From Sitta carolinensis (taxonomy: Eukaryota > Chordata > Aves > Passeriformes > Sittidae): a DNA stretch of 64,000 nt. The notes beneath the pieces were generated by a model, which saw only the letters and a list, made by a program, of their open reading frames with translations, was not told the origin of the DNA and ran no database searches. The number at the start of each line of letters is the position of its first letter. Position 1 is the stretch's first letter. Where the stretch lies: positions 8,127,859 to 8,191,858 of the forward strand of contig CM063287.1 of the NCBI GenBank assembly GCA_032173965.1. The letters run 5' to 3'. Position numbers and translations under genes: made by a program. Below, in pieces: positions 36,978-49,800 of the stretch.

Positions 36978-37046
36978 TCACACTCTAAGAGGATATATCC
37001 CAATAGGCAGTCCTGCCCCAACCTGTGAAGTCAGTACATCCAATTT
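36978..37046 (+). repeat. Unidentified dispersed repeat, copy B
   Basis: This is the partner of copy A at 35161-35249, with the same two blocks in the same order and strand but a shorter spacer. Outside the blocks similarity fades quickly in both directions, so either a short element or two decayed fragments of a longer one is possible. Confidence 0.55.
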
Positions 37047-39459
37047 CCTTTTACTTTTGTGCTTCAGAAATGCATGTAGGAATTGAATGGCCCCAAATAA
37101 TAATACTGTTCTCCTTGTCCTTCGTGGCCTCTTTTAAAGTCTTCTTTCAGTGTTACCCACCCTCCACAGGCTTCTACGGGACAGCTACTCCTGGCCCTGA
37201 GTTGCATTCAAAGAGCTTTGTAACGCTGTATCTTGACATGGGCTGATATGAAAACGTTTTTAACAATCAAAGTGCGAAATTCAAAGTTCTTTCCCAAGCT
37301 GGAACTTATCTTTTCCTTTTATTGTTAGCAGTAATTTTGTTCTTATTTATATTTGATCTCTTTCAAAAGACTTTAAGAATAATAGCCTTCTTAACACCAT
37401 CTCCCGAGAAATCTCTTTTCTGTTGATACAGAAGAACAAAGCTTTTCCTTTTGCTGCTAATGTGATTATAGAAGTAGTTCTTGTCCTCCTTAACGTTTCT
37501 TGCTAAACATATTTAATTTTGAGCCTCAGTTTTCTAAGTACCTCTCTATAAATCTGTGTTACTTTCTTATAGCCGTTCTTAGTAAACTAACTAATTTTCT
37601 TTTCTACATAAAACCAGTGGGGAGTTCATGATTCAGTCAAGTTAGTCTTTAATAATCTTCCTCTGCTATCCCTCTTCCACACATGGATAATTTTGCATTA
37701 TGCTGTTAATGTCATCTGTTTGAAAGCAGGTCACCTTACTTTCTGCTTTCCTTAAACTGTCCCCCAGGAGATTTTGAAGTTTTATACATCTGCCTTCTTA
37801 AAAGCCCTCATTTCTGTCTTCCTCTAGCAGTTCTCACCAATCCTAACTCCTCAGCGTTGGATTTTTCTGGATTAGATTGAAGGCTGTTTGAATGATTTCC
37901 ATTTTTGCACTGTCCCTATCAATAAACAATTACTTGTCAGTTAACGGATCTGATGAATTCTAAGACTTTCCTGAGCATCCACTAATTTTTTGTCCCCCAC
38001 CCCCCACCATAATGCCTCCTTATTTAAACTTCACAATCTACCTAACCTCAAATTCTGCATCAATATAAATCCATTTAATAAAAACACCTCACCAGACTCC
38101 TGATTTCATGATCTTTTTGTAAATTATCAAAACCCCCCAAAAAAAAAATTTTCCTTGTGGTTTTCTCATTATGGTTTTTGACAGTTATACAGTTGTTCAG
38201 GTTGTGGGCATTTTAATCATGTTCTCCTTTAACCTCCACTTAAAACTTTTACCCTAAGCCAGTCAGGATATATTAAAAACTGAAGCCTCTTTAATCAAAT
38301 GCTCCGTATCATGTGCTTTTGTTTCTCACCCATAGACCTACCCAGCCTACTTGGCCAGTAATTTTATGCTTATCAGAAAAAAAGAACTTGTTTAAGCATA
38401 TCCAAATTTCATTGCATATTTTCCACAAAATGCAGTCTACTAGAATAGCATTTGAAAGAAAGCAATTAGTTGGGATCTTAACAAACTAAAACAGCAATCC
38501 CACTAGAAATATTACATAATTAGCAGAAATCACTTTTTGAAGTGAAAATAATCATGACAGAATCATTTAAGAATACAGGCAGGAAACAACATTCACCAGG
38601 AAGTTTACTTGATTATTCAAATAATTAACAAGTTTGAGGATGCTGTATCTGAATTTATAATACCTAGAAACAGAAAATTAGGGTGAAATTAATCCAGTAG
38701 ATGGTCCTAAAGGATGTCCTCACAAGATGGGGATATTTACATGCATGCAGGAACTATTGCAGTGCACTCTGAGGATTTAATGATTAAGGATATGAAAGCT
38801 GCTGTCATCATCACTGACGTATGTGGCCAACAATGAGTCTCCTTTACAATTCTGAGTATTGTCACCAGGGCCTACTTGTTGCATACACAAAAGAGACTAC
38901 AGGACAAAGCACAGTTGAAAGCGTCCCCAACGCCCTGAGCAGCATCACAAATGAGCAGCTTCCAAAGTGAGAGGAGCAATCAGTAGGGAGGCAAAGCCCA
39001 GGAATGACAGACAAGAGTTGTGCCACTTTCCCTCCTAGTACATTCCAAACTTTTGAGTTTTGCAGTTCAGATAGATATTGGAATGGAATTACCCGACCTT
39101 CTATTTTAAGTCATCAATTTTCTTCAGGCATTGTTTTCCTTCAGGGAGATGGAAGGTTCTCCAGGTTAACATTTAGTGTCTCTTAAAATAGGTAACAATT
39201 TACAGGTAACAATTTATTTTTCTTTTTAAGCTGATATATCATACTCTCAAATTAAAGCCTATATCATAATTAAGGACAGCAAACAAGAAACCTCAAGATC
39301 AATGTTTCATCATAGAATCATGAAAAAAAAGAGCAAAAAGAACAGAAAGAAAGAAAATCCCACTACATCACACTATGAAAAATAAAGACAGGATCTATAC
39401 TGAAGATCACATTATAAAAGAGGAACTTAGGTTTATTTTTGTAGTAAATTAATTGGTTT
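37047..39459. other. AT-rich non-coding stretch
   Basis: Nothing gene-like is seen. Minor features are a C-rich run at 37993-38008 and an 11-base CATAGAATCAT word at 39310, too short to assign to a CR1 end. Confidence 0.6.
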
Positions 39460-39690
39460 TATGAAAAATATTATATATAATGAATTATATAGAATTATAA
39501 TATATTATTATATATTATATAATAATGAATTATTATCTATAAATCTATATATAATTTTATATAATATATTCTTTAGTATTCCATATAATATATATAAAAT
39601 CTATATAATAATATAATAATAATCTAATATTATATATTTGTAATTCTATTCTATACATTATATAGAATAATATAGAATATAGAATGGATT
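39460..39690. repeat. Extreme A/T tract with many short palindromes
   Basis: About 230 bp is composed almost only of A and T, with TATATAAT, AATGAATTAT and TATAGAAT/ATTCTATA words repeated in both orientations. AATGAATTAT occurs twice within 50 bp. The tract could extrude cruciforms or unwind easily. It may have expanded from a TATAGAAT-type microsatellite. Confidence 0.85.
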
Positions 39691-42377
39691 TAGGAAAAAA
39701 AAATATAAAACTAACTTTGAAACAATGCTGGTTTTCAAAACCATTTCTGAATCTAAGAATTAAAACAGTTGTTTTTACACATTTCTGAGCCTAAACAATA
39801 GACTCTCTCCATAAAGGCAACAGCTAGTGAAAGAGAAAGTCAAGAGGGAAAGTCAGCTGGGTGCTTTTAGAAATCTTACTTTCTTAAGCAGTCTTCTGGC
39901 ATCACAATAGCTTCCAAAAATACATCTACGTAGCATGACAAAGTAAGGCCATCAGGAACTGTCACCAGCCATTGCTTGGGGCCAAGCAGAGAACAGCTTT
40001 GCAAAACAGACCTGAGATAAGGAGCTTCTTCAGAAAGCAGTAAGAGCAAACAATAATGGGAGAGAAATGGAAGGGCAAAACAAAGAGGCAACTGATCTTT
40101 TAATCTATTTTTACTCCAGCTTTGTGCCCCACTGCAATGAAAGACTGCTGAAGTATTTCAATCAAAATCAGTGCTCAGACCTGTTCTTTTGCCTGAGGTA
40201 CTGTCTTCAGTGTGGAACTTTGCTCAAGATCCCTTTTCAGTCTGAACTGACTTGTTCTGGTTCATTGCATTCTCTAGTATAATTGAACTATGAAGTGAGG
40301 GGCTACTATTCTGTGTGAAATTAATAAAGGTATAAGAAGGAAAATGACTGCTCCAGATGGCCTACCAGAACTGCAGACAAAATACATGGTGATGCTTATA
40401 AAATCAAATTAAGAACAAACTGACTGTGTGTACAATAATAGTAAAACAACTTTGCCTATTCCAGCACAGGAACCTCACGAAAAGAGGCTTCAATACACAA
40501 ACTGCAATTCGAGAGCCAGGTGTGTGTTTATGAGCTCTGGGCCCTTGAAATATGATAAATTCACCATGGGAAATAAAGAAAACTAGCTTTGAAGAAAGTT
40601 GGCTTTTATCTTCCAGCACTCATATGCCAGCAGTACCAAACCTTCCTTCTCCCTCTCTCCCTCCTCCCACTTCCCCTGGCAAGTCATCAGCCTTTATGGA
40701 CCATTTTAGAGCTTTACAAAGCTGGGTCTCCACTTGAAGTCAAGTGAAGTCTCTGCATACCAGATCTGCAGGAACAAATATTGTCCAGTGATGTGCAACT
40801 TTGTGAGGATTTTTCAGCAGATAACGAGCAACAATGAAAATATTTCTCCTGTTCCCTCAGTAAAAGAAGGATAGGCTCTCACTCCATTTATGACACAAAT
40901 AAAGGTTCGGGGAAAACGAAGTGTCTGGGATCCTTTGTTACCATGGTGACCACCCCTTTGGAAGGCCAACTGATTTTAGTTTGTTGACAGAATGATTTGT
41001 AACTTAGTTTCAGAGAAGTGTGGTGTTCATCATATTTTGACTGAAACAACTCATTTTTAGTTTTGCCTTTTGCCTTGTCTTTGGCTTACAGAACAATATG
41101 GCTAAAACATGAGAAAATCTGTTGATGTTATTTACTATTCTGAAGCCTCTGACACTAGCAAAGAGGAATGCTGTTCAGCACCAAAAATGTCTTCTCTGGT
41201 TAGCATGAAATGTCTTACCCCTTGGCCCCACAGGACCAAGGGGGAGGCAGTTTTAGATGCATTGTGCATTACAGTCTGTCTGCAGTGAAAGATTCTGCAT
41301 CTTAGCTTCAAATGTTCAGGCAGAATGTAGAGTGCACAAGTTCATCTGCAGATAATAATTGGAAGCTGTGTGCTCAGGACATTATCCCATGCAGGAGAGA
41401 AAACAAGGAAGGCTAAAAATCATGTTTATTCAACTAAGCAGTGTCTGAAATTTACAGCTGCTTCCTTAACAGAGTCACACCTGGTGCAAAGGGAAGCACA
41501 CTGCAGTCCATCTGACCGGGTACTGCGCGCTGCCGGGAAGGGCTCCCCAGCTGGGACAGTACCAAGCCTGGTACTCAAAGGACTCCGAGAACAGCAGGAG
41601 TTTAAATATTTTAAGGAAGCAAAAGCAACTGCTGTTACCAAGAAAAGTCCTGCTTTCCTCTAATCCCAAACATTCCACCTAGCCCATGATACTCCAAGCT
41701 TTTATGCCAGCATGGGTTTTTGTGTGGCTGCAGTTGCATCTGGATTCCAAGGCTGAAAAAACATCTAAAGCAAAAAGGCTCATCATGTGGCTATGGAGGT
41801 ATGAAAACGAGGAGGGGATAAAAAGGAGAGGTGGCTACAGCTTTGTTTCGTGCCAATGCTAAGCAAAAGCCCTCCTACCTCCCCCAAACGTGCTTCCAGC
41901 CATAATTGGATATTTAATATATGAACTTTTATGTCATTTGAATGTTAAAAGAAATTGCTACCAGGACTTCCAAATATTTTGTGCAATATTAATTACTTTT
42001 TCTTAGTTTTCTATTTATGCCGCAGTATCATAATTCTGTTTTCTCTGACATTTGTTAACGGGAACATTGTAATATTGCTTTAAAAGCAATGCAATCATCA
42101 AGAACTCTGAAGTTTGTGAAGTGCTTTTGCTGATCCCTCAAGCTGGTCATCTGTTTCTCTTTCAGATACTGCAGTCAACATTCTGGAAAGTATTACAGTG
42201 CCAAATAAAGAACATTCATTCTGGTTCAGAACTGCATAGCAGGAGACCATACCTGAAAGACTTAACAGGTGCTTGGCCACCACCAACCAGCTGTAGCTAA
42301 AATACCTTGTTAAAACTATAAAGTAGCAAGCAAACTCCTTGTCTTAACATGCAGATTTCTGAGATTTAGTATTTTAG
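39691..42377. other. AT-rich non-coding stretch with an X-box
   Basis: No gene is supported. The stretch contains the palindromic X-box at 40937 (listed separately) and a small CpG-containing patch near 41515-41545. Overlapping frames on both strands at 41370-41678 are unrecognised. Confidence 0.55.
40937..40950 (+). promoter_or_regulatory. Palindromic RFX X-box
   Basis: GTTACCATGGTGAC is a near-perfect inverted repeat. The left half GTTACC and the reverse complement of the right half, GTCACC, both fit the RFX half-site GTNRCC. The 2-bp spacing lies within the allowed 0-3. RFX-family proteins bind this as dimers. It is the best transcription-factor-like palindrome I found in the window. Binding is not shown by sequence alone. 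Confidence 0.5.
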
Positions 42378-42563
42378 GTGTTGATTGGTTTTGGAAGGAA
42401 GCCAGACTTCTCAGAAGACTTTACAAGGTTCAGAGAGTCTCACTGGAAAAAACTTTTGGATTCAGAACCAAGCCTAGAAAACGTGTACACCAAAGAACAG
42501 TTATTATCCCAGTGTCTGTGGAACTCAGGGCGATATGTGAAGACAACGCTAAACTGGAAGTGA
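42378..42563 (+). other. Small open frame with coding-like composition (unassigned)
   Basis: A 61-codon frame starts with TTG just after TATTTTAGGTG and ends at a TGA. Its residues are mixed, with Glu, Lys, Arg, Asp, Ser and Trp and no low complexity, so it reads more like protein than its neighbours. I do not recognise it. It could be a terminal exon or chance. There is no ATG near the start, so an independent gene is unlikely. Confidence 0.15.
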
Positions 42564-45500
42564 CTGCCTTCACTTTTTTAACACTTCACTTTTTTATTAT
42601 CTTCTTTCTCAATTTTTTTAGAGCTAAAGTCCCACAAACATTCACTTTGACATAAAATAGACGTCTTCAAAATCAAAGATTTTTGCCAAGAACAGTAACA
42701 TATTGAGAAGTTCAAATTATGCTGAAGTGAACACTATCAAAACCACACTGCTATACAGAAAAGGGAGCACAATATATCTCTCACAGCTATTCCACATAGT
42801 AGAGCACTATCTTAAAGTGTACAGAGTATAACTGAAGAGGATTGTCAAATATAAAAGTAAATTCAGATTAAATATTTTGAAATCCCCACACAACCTCATT
42901 TGCAACAAGGCTAAAATACAGAAGCCAGCATTCAGAGTGTACCCAATTAACATTCAGAGATGCCAAGCAAGACTTCTCCTAAGAAGCTCTAAGGATTTTT
43001 AAAACCAGGCAATAGATGAGAATGAAGCAGATAGATGTAGGGTGTCCAGAGAAGGGCACTAAAATCCATCATTTAAAATAAGATCTGCTTTCACATACTC
43101 CTGAGCATGCCAATGCTCCAGCTTCATTGCTCTTGAAAGTAAACCCTCCAGAAGAGGTAATTAGAACACTAGCTTGATATTTATCATGGAGATGCCATTC
43201 CCCAGCATGTGAGTTGCGTTTACTCTGCACTAATACTGAGCATAAATTTCATCTTTTATTGATTTATAAATATTTCATACTATGTAAAATATTGTCAGAT
43301 TATAATTCTCTCTCCATAAAATGGCAAGCAAACGTCCAGCCATCTGTTTGGCTAATGAGAACAATCACCAAGGCTACTTTTCAAGCATAACACATCCCAG
43401 TTTGAAACTACTTTCAGTGTAAGCACCTGTTCATACATATCAATTAAAATGATAATTACTCCGTTAGTGAATATAATCAAAACAAAATAGTTACAGCTCT
43501 ATTGTTTACCAATTAACACTGCAGAGTTCACTGGTGATTTATTTCTGGGCTCATTTTTTTCTTCCTTACCCATTCTAAGACTGGATCAATTTCACACCAA
43601 TTTAATGCAATATACGTTTCAATATTTGAGAACTTATATTTATAAAGCAGCAAAACTACACATGGTCTCCTGGAAGGTGTCTCTCTTTACAATAGATCAT
43701 GGTGACATACCTTCCCAAGAAAAAGAGAGAACACTTCTCCCTTGAAAGAGAGGGCCATTCTTTCCAAGTTGAACAAGTGAATGATGGAGATAAACAGGAA
43801 TGGGAGATCTGCTCTTTGTACAGAGTTCTTACTATAGGGTAATTGTCAGACTTTTATTTAATATACTCATAATTATTAGCATTTAACGATGAACTCATTA
43901 TACAAATTGGATTATGATGGTTTTCTATAGCAGACATGTTAAAGTGCACTTAACTCCAGCATAGAAAATAACTCTCAGAAAGCTTATGTATCCTTGCCTC
44001 AAAATGCAATGCTGCTGTTCATGTGCTCATCACTTATTCGGTTTTGCTCACAATTCCTCTTGATGTAGTAAAAATTCTTCATCTGTGTATTGTTTGCTAT
44101 TTCTCAAAATTTTTCTGAAGTATGACTGTACCTAGATGTAGACCTGTGCTCCTGTGTGGTGACCAGATGTATTTTGGAGCATCTCATTGGTACAGCTCCC
44201 TTGCTAGCCTTCACCACAGCGAATGCTGTTCTCTGTTTTTTATGAGGATGCTGGAGAATTGCTGTGTCATTCCCAGCTCTGATAGCTACTGAGTTTCAAA
44301 GACTCCTGTTTGTTGAAAACCAAACAGTTTATCCTCCAACAGTCACAACTGAGACATTCCTTCTACCAGTGCTGTATGGCCATCCCTATGAAATCACTGG
44401 GCATGAATGCAGTGAAACCTTTTCATGGTAAAAACACATCCTTACTGACTTAATGTCCCTTTAGATGTCTTCTATGTGGAAATCAAATCACACCTTCCAA
44501 ATGCAACATCCTTCTTCAATAAGTATTTCTTAAAATGGGTTTGGGGTATTACTGGAAATATAATTCACCCCAAGCTGAATCTATTTTAATGTTGATAGAG
44601 ATTTGATTTTGAGAATCTAATTGCTGTGAATATGAATTCTAAGTTCCAGATGAGTTTGATTCATTTTAATGTACACAAAATGGAACCTCTTCAAAACAAT
44701 ACACTATGTATGAAAATAGAAATTAGTTCCTTCCTTGCTGTCATGTGCCAGATTTAGCCTATTGACATAAGCAAGAATTGCATAAACAAAGAAATGTAAA
44801 TTCAGGTATTACACCCATAATCACACTGCTCCCAGAGCATGCTTGAGCATGGGTAAGATGCTGAAAGTGTTTCTTCATTCACAGTGGCAAGTGAAATTTG
44901 TTCATTCCCTCTAATGAGCTGAGAAGCAGTTTTGTGTTTCCATGAAACACACCTCTGATTCTCATTGTGTCTCTTGTAAACTTCCTGCAAGCCCATGTTC
45001 TTCCACCCTTCTTAGGCTCTCACCCCATCAACGTACAATTCAGTACTGGAACTGAATTCAGGGGGTTTTATTCCACAAAGGTTAAATGAGTTAACACATG
45101 AGGTGACTTCTGTAACAACTGTGGCTACAGCAAATTTATGCTGAAATATATGTGGATCAGGAAAGTTTGCTACTCACATCTGCTCTTGTCTTTGTTACCA
45201 AATGGAACTTGGTACATCTACCAAGAAAATTATTTTTTAGTTTAGGGTTATACAGTTATCTTTTCCTCTAGGGAAATTAAGTTCAAGAATTAGGATGCAA
45301 AAAGAACATTTATATTTCATATACAGTGCTGTAACAAGCAACACTGTAAAAGATAACACACATTATCCATAGATACTTTTGCATAGTTCACTGAAATGTG
45401 GATGTTTGGTACAATGGATACTAAATATTTTTCTTCCTCCTTTTACTCACACAATCCATCAAAAGTTGACATCAATAAACATGACTATGTTAACCAATTG

Positions 45501-46772
45501 CAACACTTTCCAAGATAGGAGAGGCACCTGGAAACTGACAGTGATTCTAATATTAGCTTTGACTGAGATAAATTCTGACACGGCTTCCACCATATATATA
45601 ATTCTCTAAAGACTCTGATAGACAGAACCCATTTTATGTCCTCAGAGCACCAAGTGCACCCTGTCATCTTGAAAGATTTGTCAGCCCGAAGTCACCCTGA
45701 GCCATCATGACAAAAAAAGCAATTGTCTAGAGTACAAGAAACCTGGAATGAAGGAAAATTGATTTTTAAAATGGATCATATGTACTTAGTGACTTTTACT
45801 TCAAGAATCAAAAATGTTCCCTAGTTTGCTTCCACATAAATAATTATTCTCTGGCAAAATAACCACGGGAATAAACTACCCTTTTTGCACAAAATTGTCA
45901 TTAAAAATGCAACAGGTAACTGTGGTCATAGAGTGGACAAAGAAAATAGAAAATATTCCCTTGCTCTAGGCTTAACATTCAAATTGTTGCTTTTTTGTGC
46001 AAGTCTTGCAGAAATCATAAGATTTTACTGCCAAAGCATTCATACCTACTTTAAATTCACGGAACAGCATGAAAAATTTCCATGTAGTTTCACTGATTTT
46101 TCTGTCCATTCTTCCTATTTCAACTTGCATTTCCAATTTCCAGGTTGTCCATAGATTTGGTAATTGCCTTTTAATCAACAACATGAACTATGTAGTTGAC
46201 ATTTCATTTTTACTGGTTCCTGGGTTTTCTGTAGCTATCTCGTGGTATTTCATTTCTCTCAAATTTCAGATCAGCTTTCATTCAAAGGCAGCACAGGTAA
46301 CATCAAACTGCATTAATCACATTAATTAACTATTTCTGAAACTCACACAAAGAAACCATATCTGTCAGGGTCCTAGCAGCCAGTGAGCACATTGAAAACT
46401 CCATCATCAGCTTCAAAGTACTTTGGATTTTCTTCTAGATAGTATCAACACCATTTTGAGCTTGACATGTCAAGTATTTTTTGCAGCCATCTGAGAAAGC
46501 TTCAACATGATAAGAGTCTGTTAAAAAAGCCTTGTTTTACTATAAAATAAAAAAAGAATATTACGTGTAAAACTTATTACTGAGAAGTATAAAAGAAAAA
46601 CTTTATTAACATTATTTGGGAGTTCATAGTGGAACTGACAACACAGGTTGAAAAACATTTCTTTGCTTTTCCCACTTGGAGACAAGAGCTGAGATGCATT
46701 GCCCTAAAACAGACAATATGGATAAATTAAATGAGTGGCAGTGATAGATAACACCAAATCACCAGATCTTAC
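42564..46772. other. AT-rich non-coding stretch
   Basis: I see no gene, RNA or identifiable element. All open frames are short and unrecognised. Confidence 0.6.
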
Positions 46773-46888
46773 CTTCTGATACTGTTTCTACTATTGAGTT
46801 AAACATTCCTGACCAGAACACATCCCTGGTATTTAAATGGTCACATCTTACTGCTCCCTCTGGAGCCCTTCTACCGGCAGTCTGGCTG
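46773..46888 (-). other. Candidate internal exon (minus strand)
   Basis: On the minus strand an unusually long pyrimidine tract (complement of 46894-46945) leads to the acceptor CCTAG or, three bases later, CAG. The following 113-116 bp end in CAGAAG followed by the donor GTAAGA at 46767-46772. One frame is open through the whole segment, with about 38 residues ending SIVETVSE. The other frames have stops. This is the best acceptor-donor pair I found. I do not recognise the product, so a non-coding exon of a long transcript is also possible. Confidence 0.28.
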
Positions 46889-49800
46889 CTAGGATACAGT
46901 AACAGGAAGAGAGGGAAGAGAAGAAGACAGGAGAAAGGAATCAGCCTTAGGGCTTTCCTCCTTCCTCAGGTTTGCAGCTTTGGAAGTAAAAGAACAGAAA
47001 CCTTTATTTGTAACCTCGCCATCAACACAAATCTGTCCTTGGGACTTTCCAAGACCACAGTCCCCTGTGATAGCTCCTACTGTGAGAGGGAAGCAGAAGG
47101 TCCACGCTGAACCCTCTTGGGGAGCCCAGGGTTCAGTGAGAGTGACAGCTGAGTGTTTTACAATGGCCTTAAGGCTTTTTCCTCTACTCTGCTACATCAC
47201 TCACAGCCCTCTCCAAGTCTGCTTGGTTCTCTGTGGCTCTCAGCCATAACTTGAGCTCTTCATGCAGCTACCTTCAAGTACAACTTGCTGAAACCTCATC
47301 CTTCTTTCTATTCTTCCAGAGGGACTTGCCTGTTTCCTTTCCAAGAATTCACTGAGGCCATGATGTTGCCCTTCTTTATGCTTTTTTACAAGATTTAGGT
47401 TTTACTCCTTTCTGACTAGAACTTCACCATGTTCAATTTACTGTTTGTCAATTAACAGCCCACCTAGATTTATGTAATGTGTATCCACAACACAGCCTGG
47501 TGCCCACCTACTCATCACTGAGTATAAACAACATAGCTTTATGTTGTTGCCTACACTGGGATGAGTAAAGTTCTCTGCAAGAAAACAGTATGGAGACTCT
47601 TCTGGGAAACAGTCTATCACCACATGCAGTACAGAAAGGAACAGCTGGCAAGAGGAAATCCCAAATGTCCCTTCTACTCCTCAACTCCTTTGCTTCCCAG
47701 AGAACCTAGAGAGACCCAATTACTTCAACTACTGAGGCTTAGGATTGATGCGCATTCACTAAAGAGATGAAATATCACAAATAATAAATTGCTGTCTTGC
47801 TACTCTGGCTTTCCTGTCATATTTCTGCTCAGTGTTTTCAGATGGAGATAAAGGAAATCAATCCCAGGTCCCATGCATATAATAGACAAGTTCGGAGGTA
47901 CTCCAAGGCAGATATTTTAACTCTACATACATGTACTCAGCGGCAGATCCCTAAAAAAAGTAGAAAACTAAGAGCCTTATCAAATACCTGGTGGCTGCTC
48001 AGAAAGTATGTCCTGAAAACATCAATGGACAAAAGTCCTTCCAACAAATCTTGTTTCAGAGAAAGTAAAAATATGCTATAGACAAAAAATAACTGAAACA
48101 CCAAGCACCATTCTGTGTGTTTTTATCAATAATAAATAAAGCAATTAATTTCTCAGAAAATAAAACTCTGCTGCAACCCTTATGCATATGTTCTAGCGGT
48201 GTGTTTTATTGAATTCCACAGATGTAATTAAGTGTGTCATTCATTTGTTCTCCATTATGGTATTTCAGTCAAACATAAACAGCTTTCAGACTTCATTTGC
48301 AAGAAAGATGCTTTGAGCCAAGTAATTTGCTAACTTCAGAGCAATAGCTTGAGAGGTCTTCACAGGCATTTAACTTTTCTTCCATGTATTTACAAAGCTC
48401 TACATGAGCACAGATGTAGGTAAGCACCAATTTACTCTGGCACTAACATAGAATAAGTTGACAGATTCTTTCCCCCCACATACACTGTGATATATGATGC
48501 CTTCATGGCATGTTCCTCCTATTTCTGGTAGTTTGTAATATATTTAATCATGCCTCTGATTCAGCTGTGCTCAGTGGTTTCCATTTCATTTGTACAGCTG
48601 GAAAACGTGTGCTGTTGGCAGTTATGCAAAAGAGTCTGCTACAATGAATGACTGAAATGGAGAGGAGGGGAAGGGCATAAAGAACTTGTGAGTAGAACTG
48701 GAGTACAGCATTTTAATTCTTGTGTTTTAATAAACAAGTCCAGAAATCCAGCCTATCAAGGGAAGTCTCTTTTATGTTAAAAGTGATGTGGCTTGACTGT
48801 GGTAGAATTCAGCTCAGCCATCATCTGCCTGAAAAAGCCCATTTATAAATGGGGTGGTGATTGCAAAATGAATCCCTGGAAGCATTTTTTTCAGAGAGGA
48901 GGCTCTTGACAAGGCTGTGTTGAAGAAGAATGGACTGTGAACAGGATTATCTGTCACAAGACAACTCACTGCAAGGTGAAACTTTGACCTTGCACCGATG
49001 AGGCAAAAGAGGCTCTAGGTAGGCAATAGGAGTTATTTGAAGGCAGCACTGGGCCAGATCAGCTTCCTTTAGAAGACTGCAAGAAACTGTTGCTGCTTTC
49101 TGAAGCCAGTTAGAACCTTTTGGGGGTCTCACCCTGCTGTGCCAAAAGTCAGGATTTTCCCATCTCTTGCCTATGCACTTTCTGCTCAAGACGTCAGGAA
49201 AGCCACTCTAATTTTTTTCTATTAGAAAAAGGTCTGCCTTTCATACCAAGAAAAAATCACTTAGAACAATTTAAATATGAGTCACCAGAATAATTAAGGG
49301 ATCACCCTTTCAGTATTCAGAGCATGCCCAAGATGAATTGGAAATGCTACCTCATTCCTCTTCACAGGCTGCTAAGCAGAATTTCCACAGCTCCTTTCCC
49401 AAGTTTATTTGAAGTCCTGCACCATGACCTAAAGCAATGTATATTCTGTATTCTCTGCAGGCAGAGGGGTGAAAAGTTTTGCACTGTGGCCTCCTGAAGG
49501 AGAAGGCTACTACGCAAGTAGTCAGCTGCTCCACAGGTACTACAGTAGCCCATGTGATGCCCCAGGATCTACAAAGCTGCTCAGGGATGCTCGTTTCAGT
49601 GAGACGTTCGGCCCTCAGCACAAATTCGGCGACTGACTCTGTTCAGTCCTTCACCTCCTTGAGAGGGGAATCACACAGTGCCCTGAAACAAAGAATTATA
49701 TTCAAAAAATCTCTGTTGAGGCCCACAGCTGCTACACATCTGTCTATCTGCTATTCCATCTTCAGCAGGACTAGAAAATTTTTAACCTTTAAGTGGGCTC

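Noticed and set aside
39310..39320. CATAGAATCAT word resembling the reverse of a CR1 3' end
   Set aside because: It is only 11 bases, and the flanking sequence does not continue into CR1 3' UTR.
41174..41183. TTCAGCACC half of an RE1/NRSF site
   Set aside because: The second half-site is missing within the allowed spacing.
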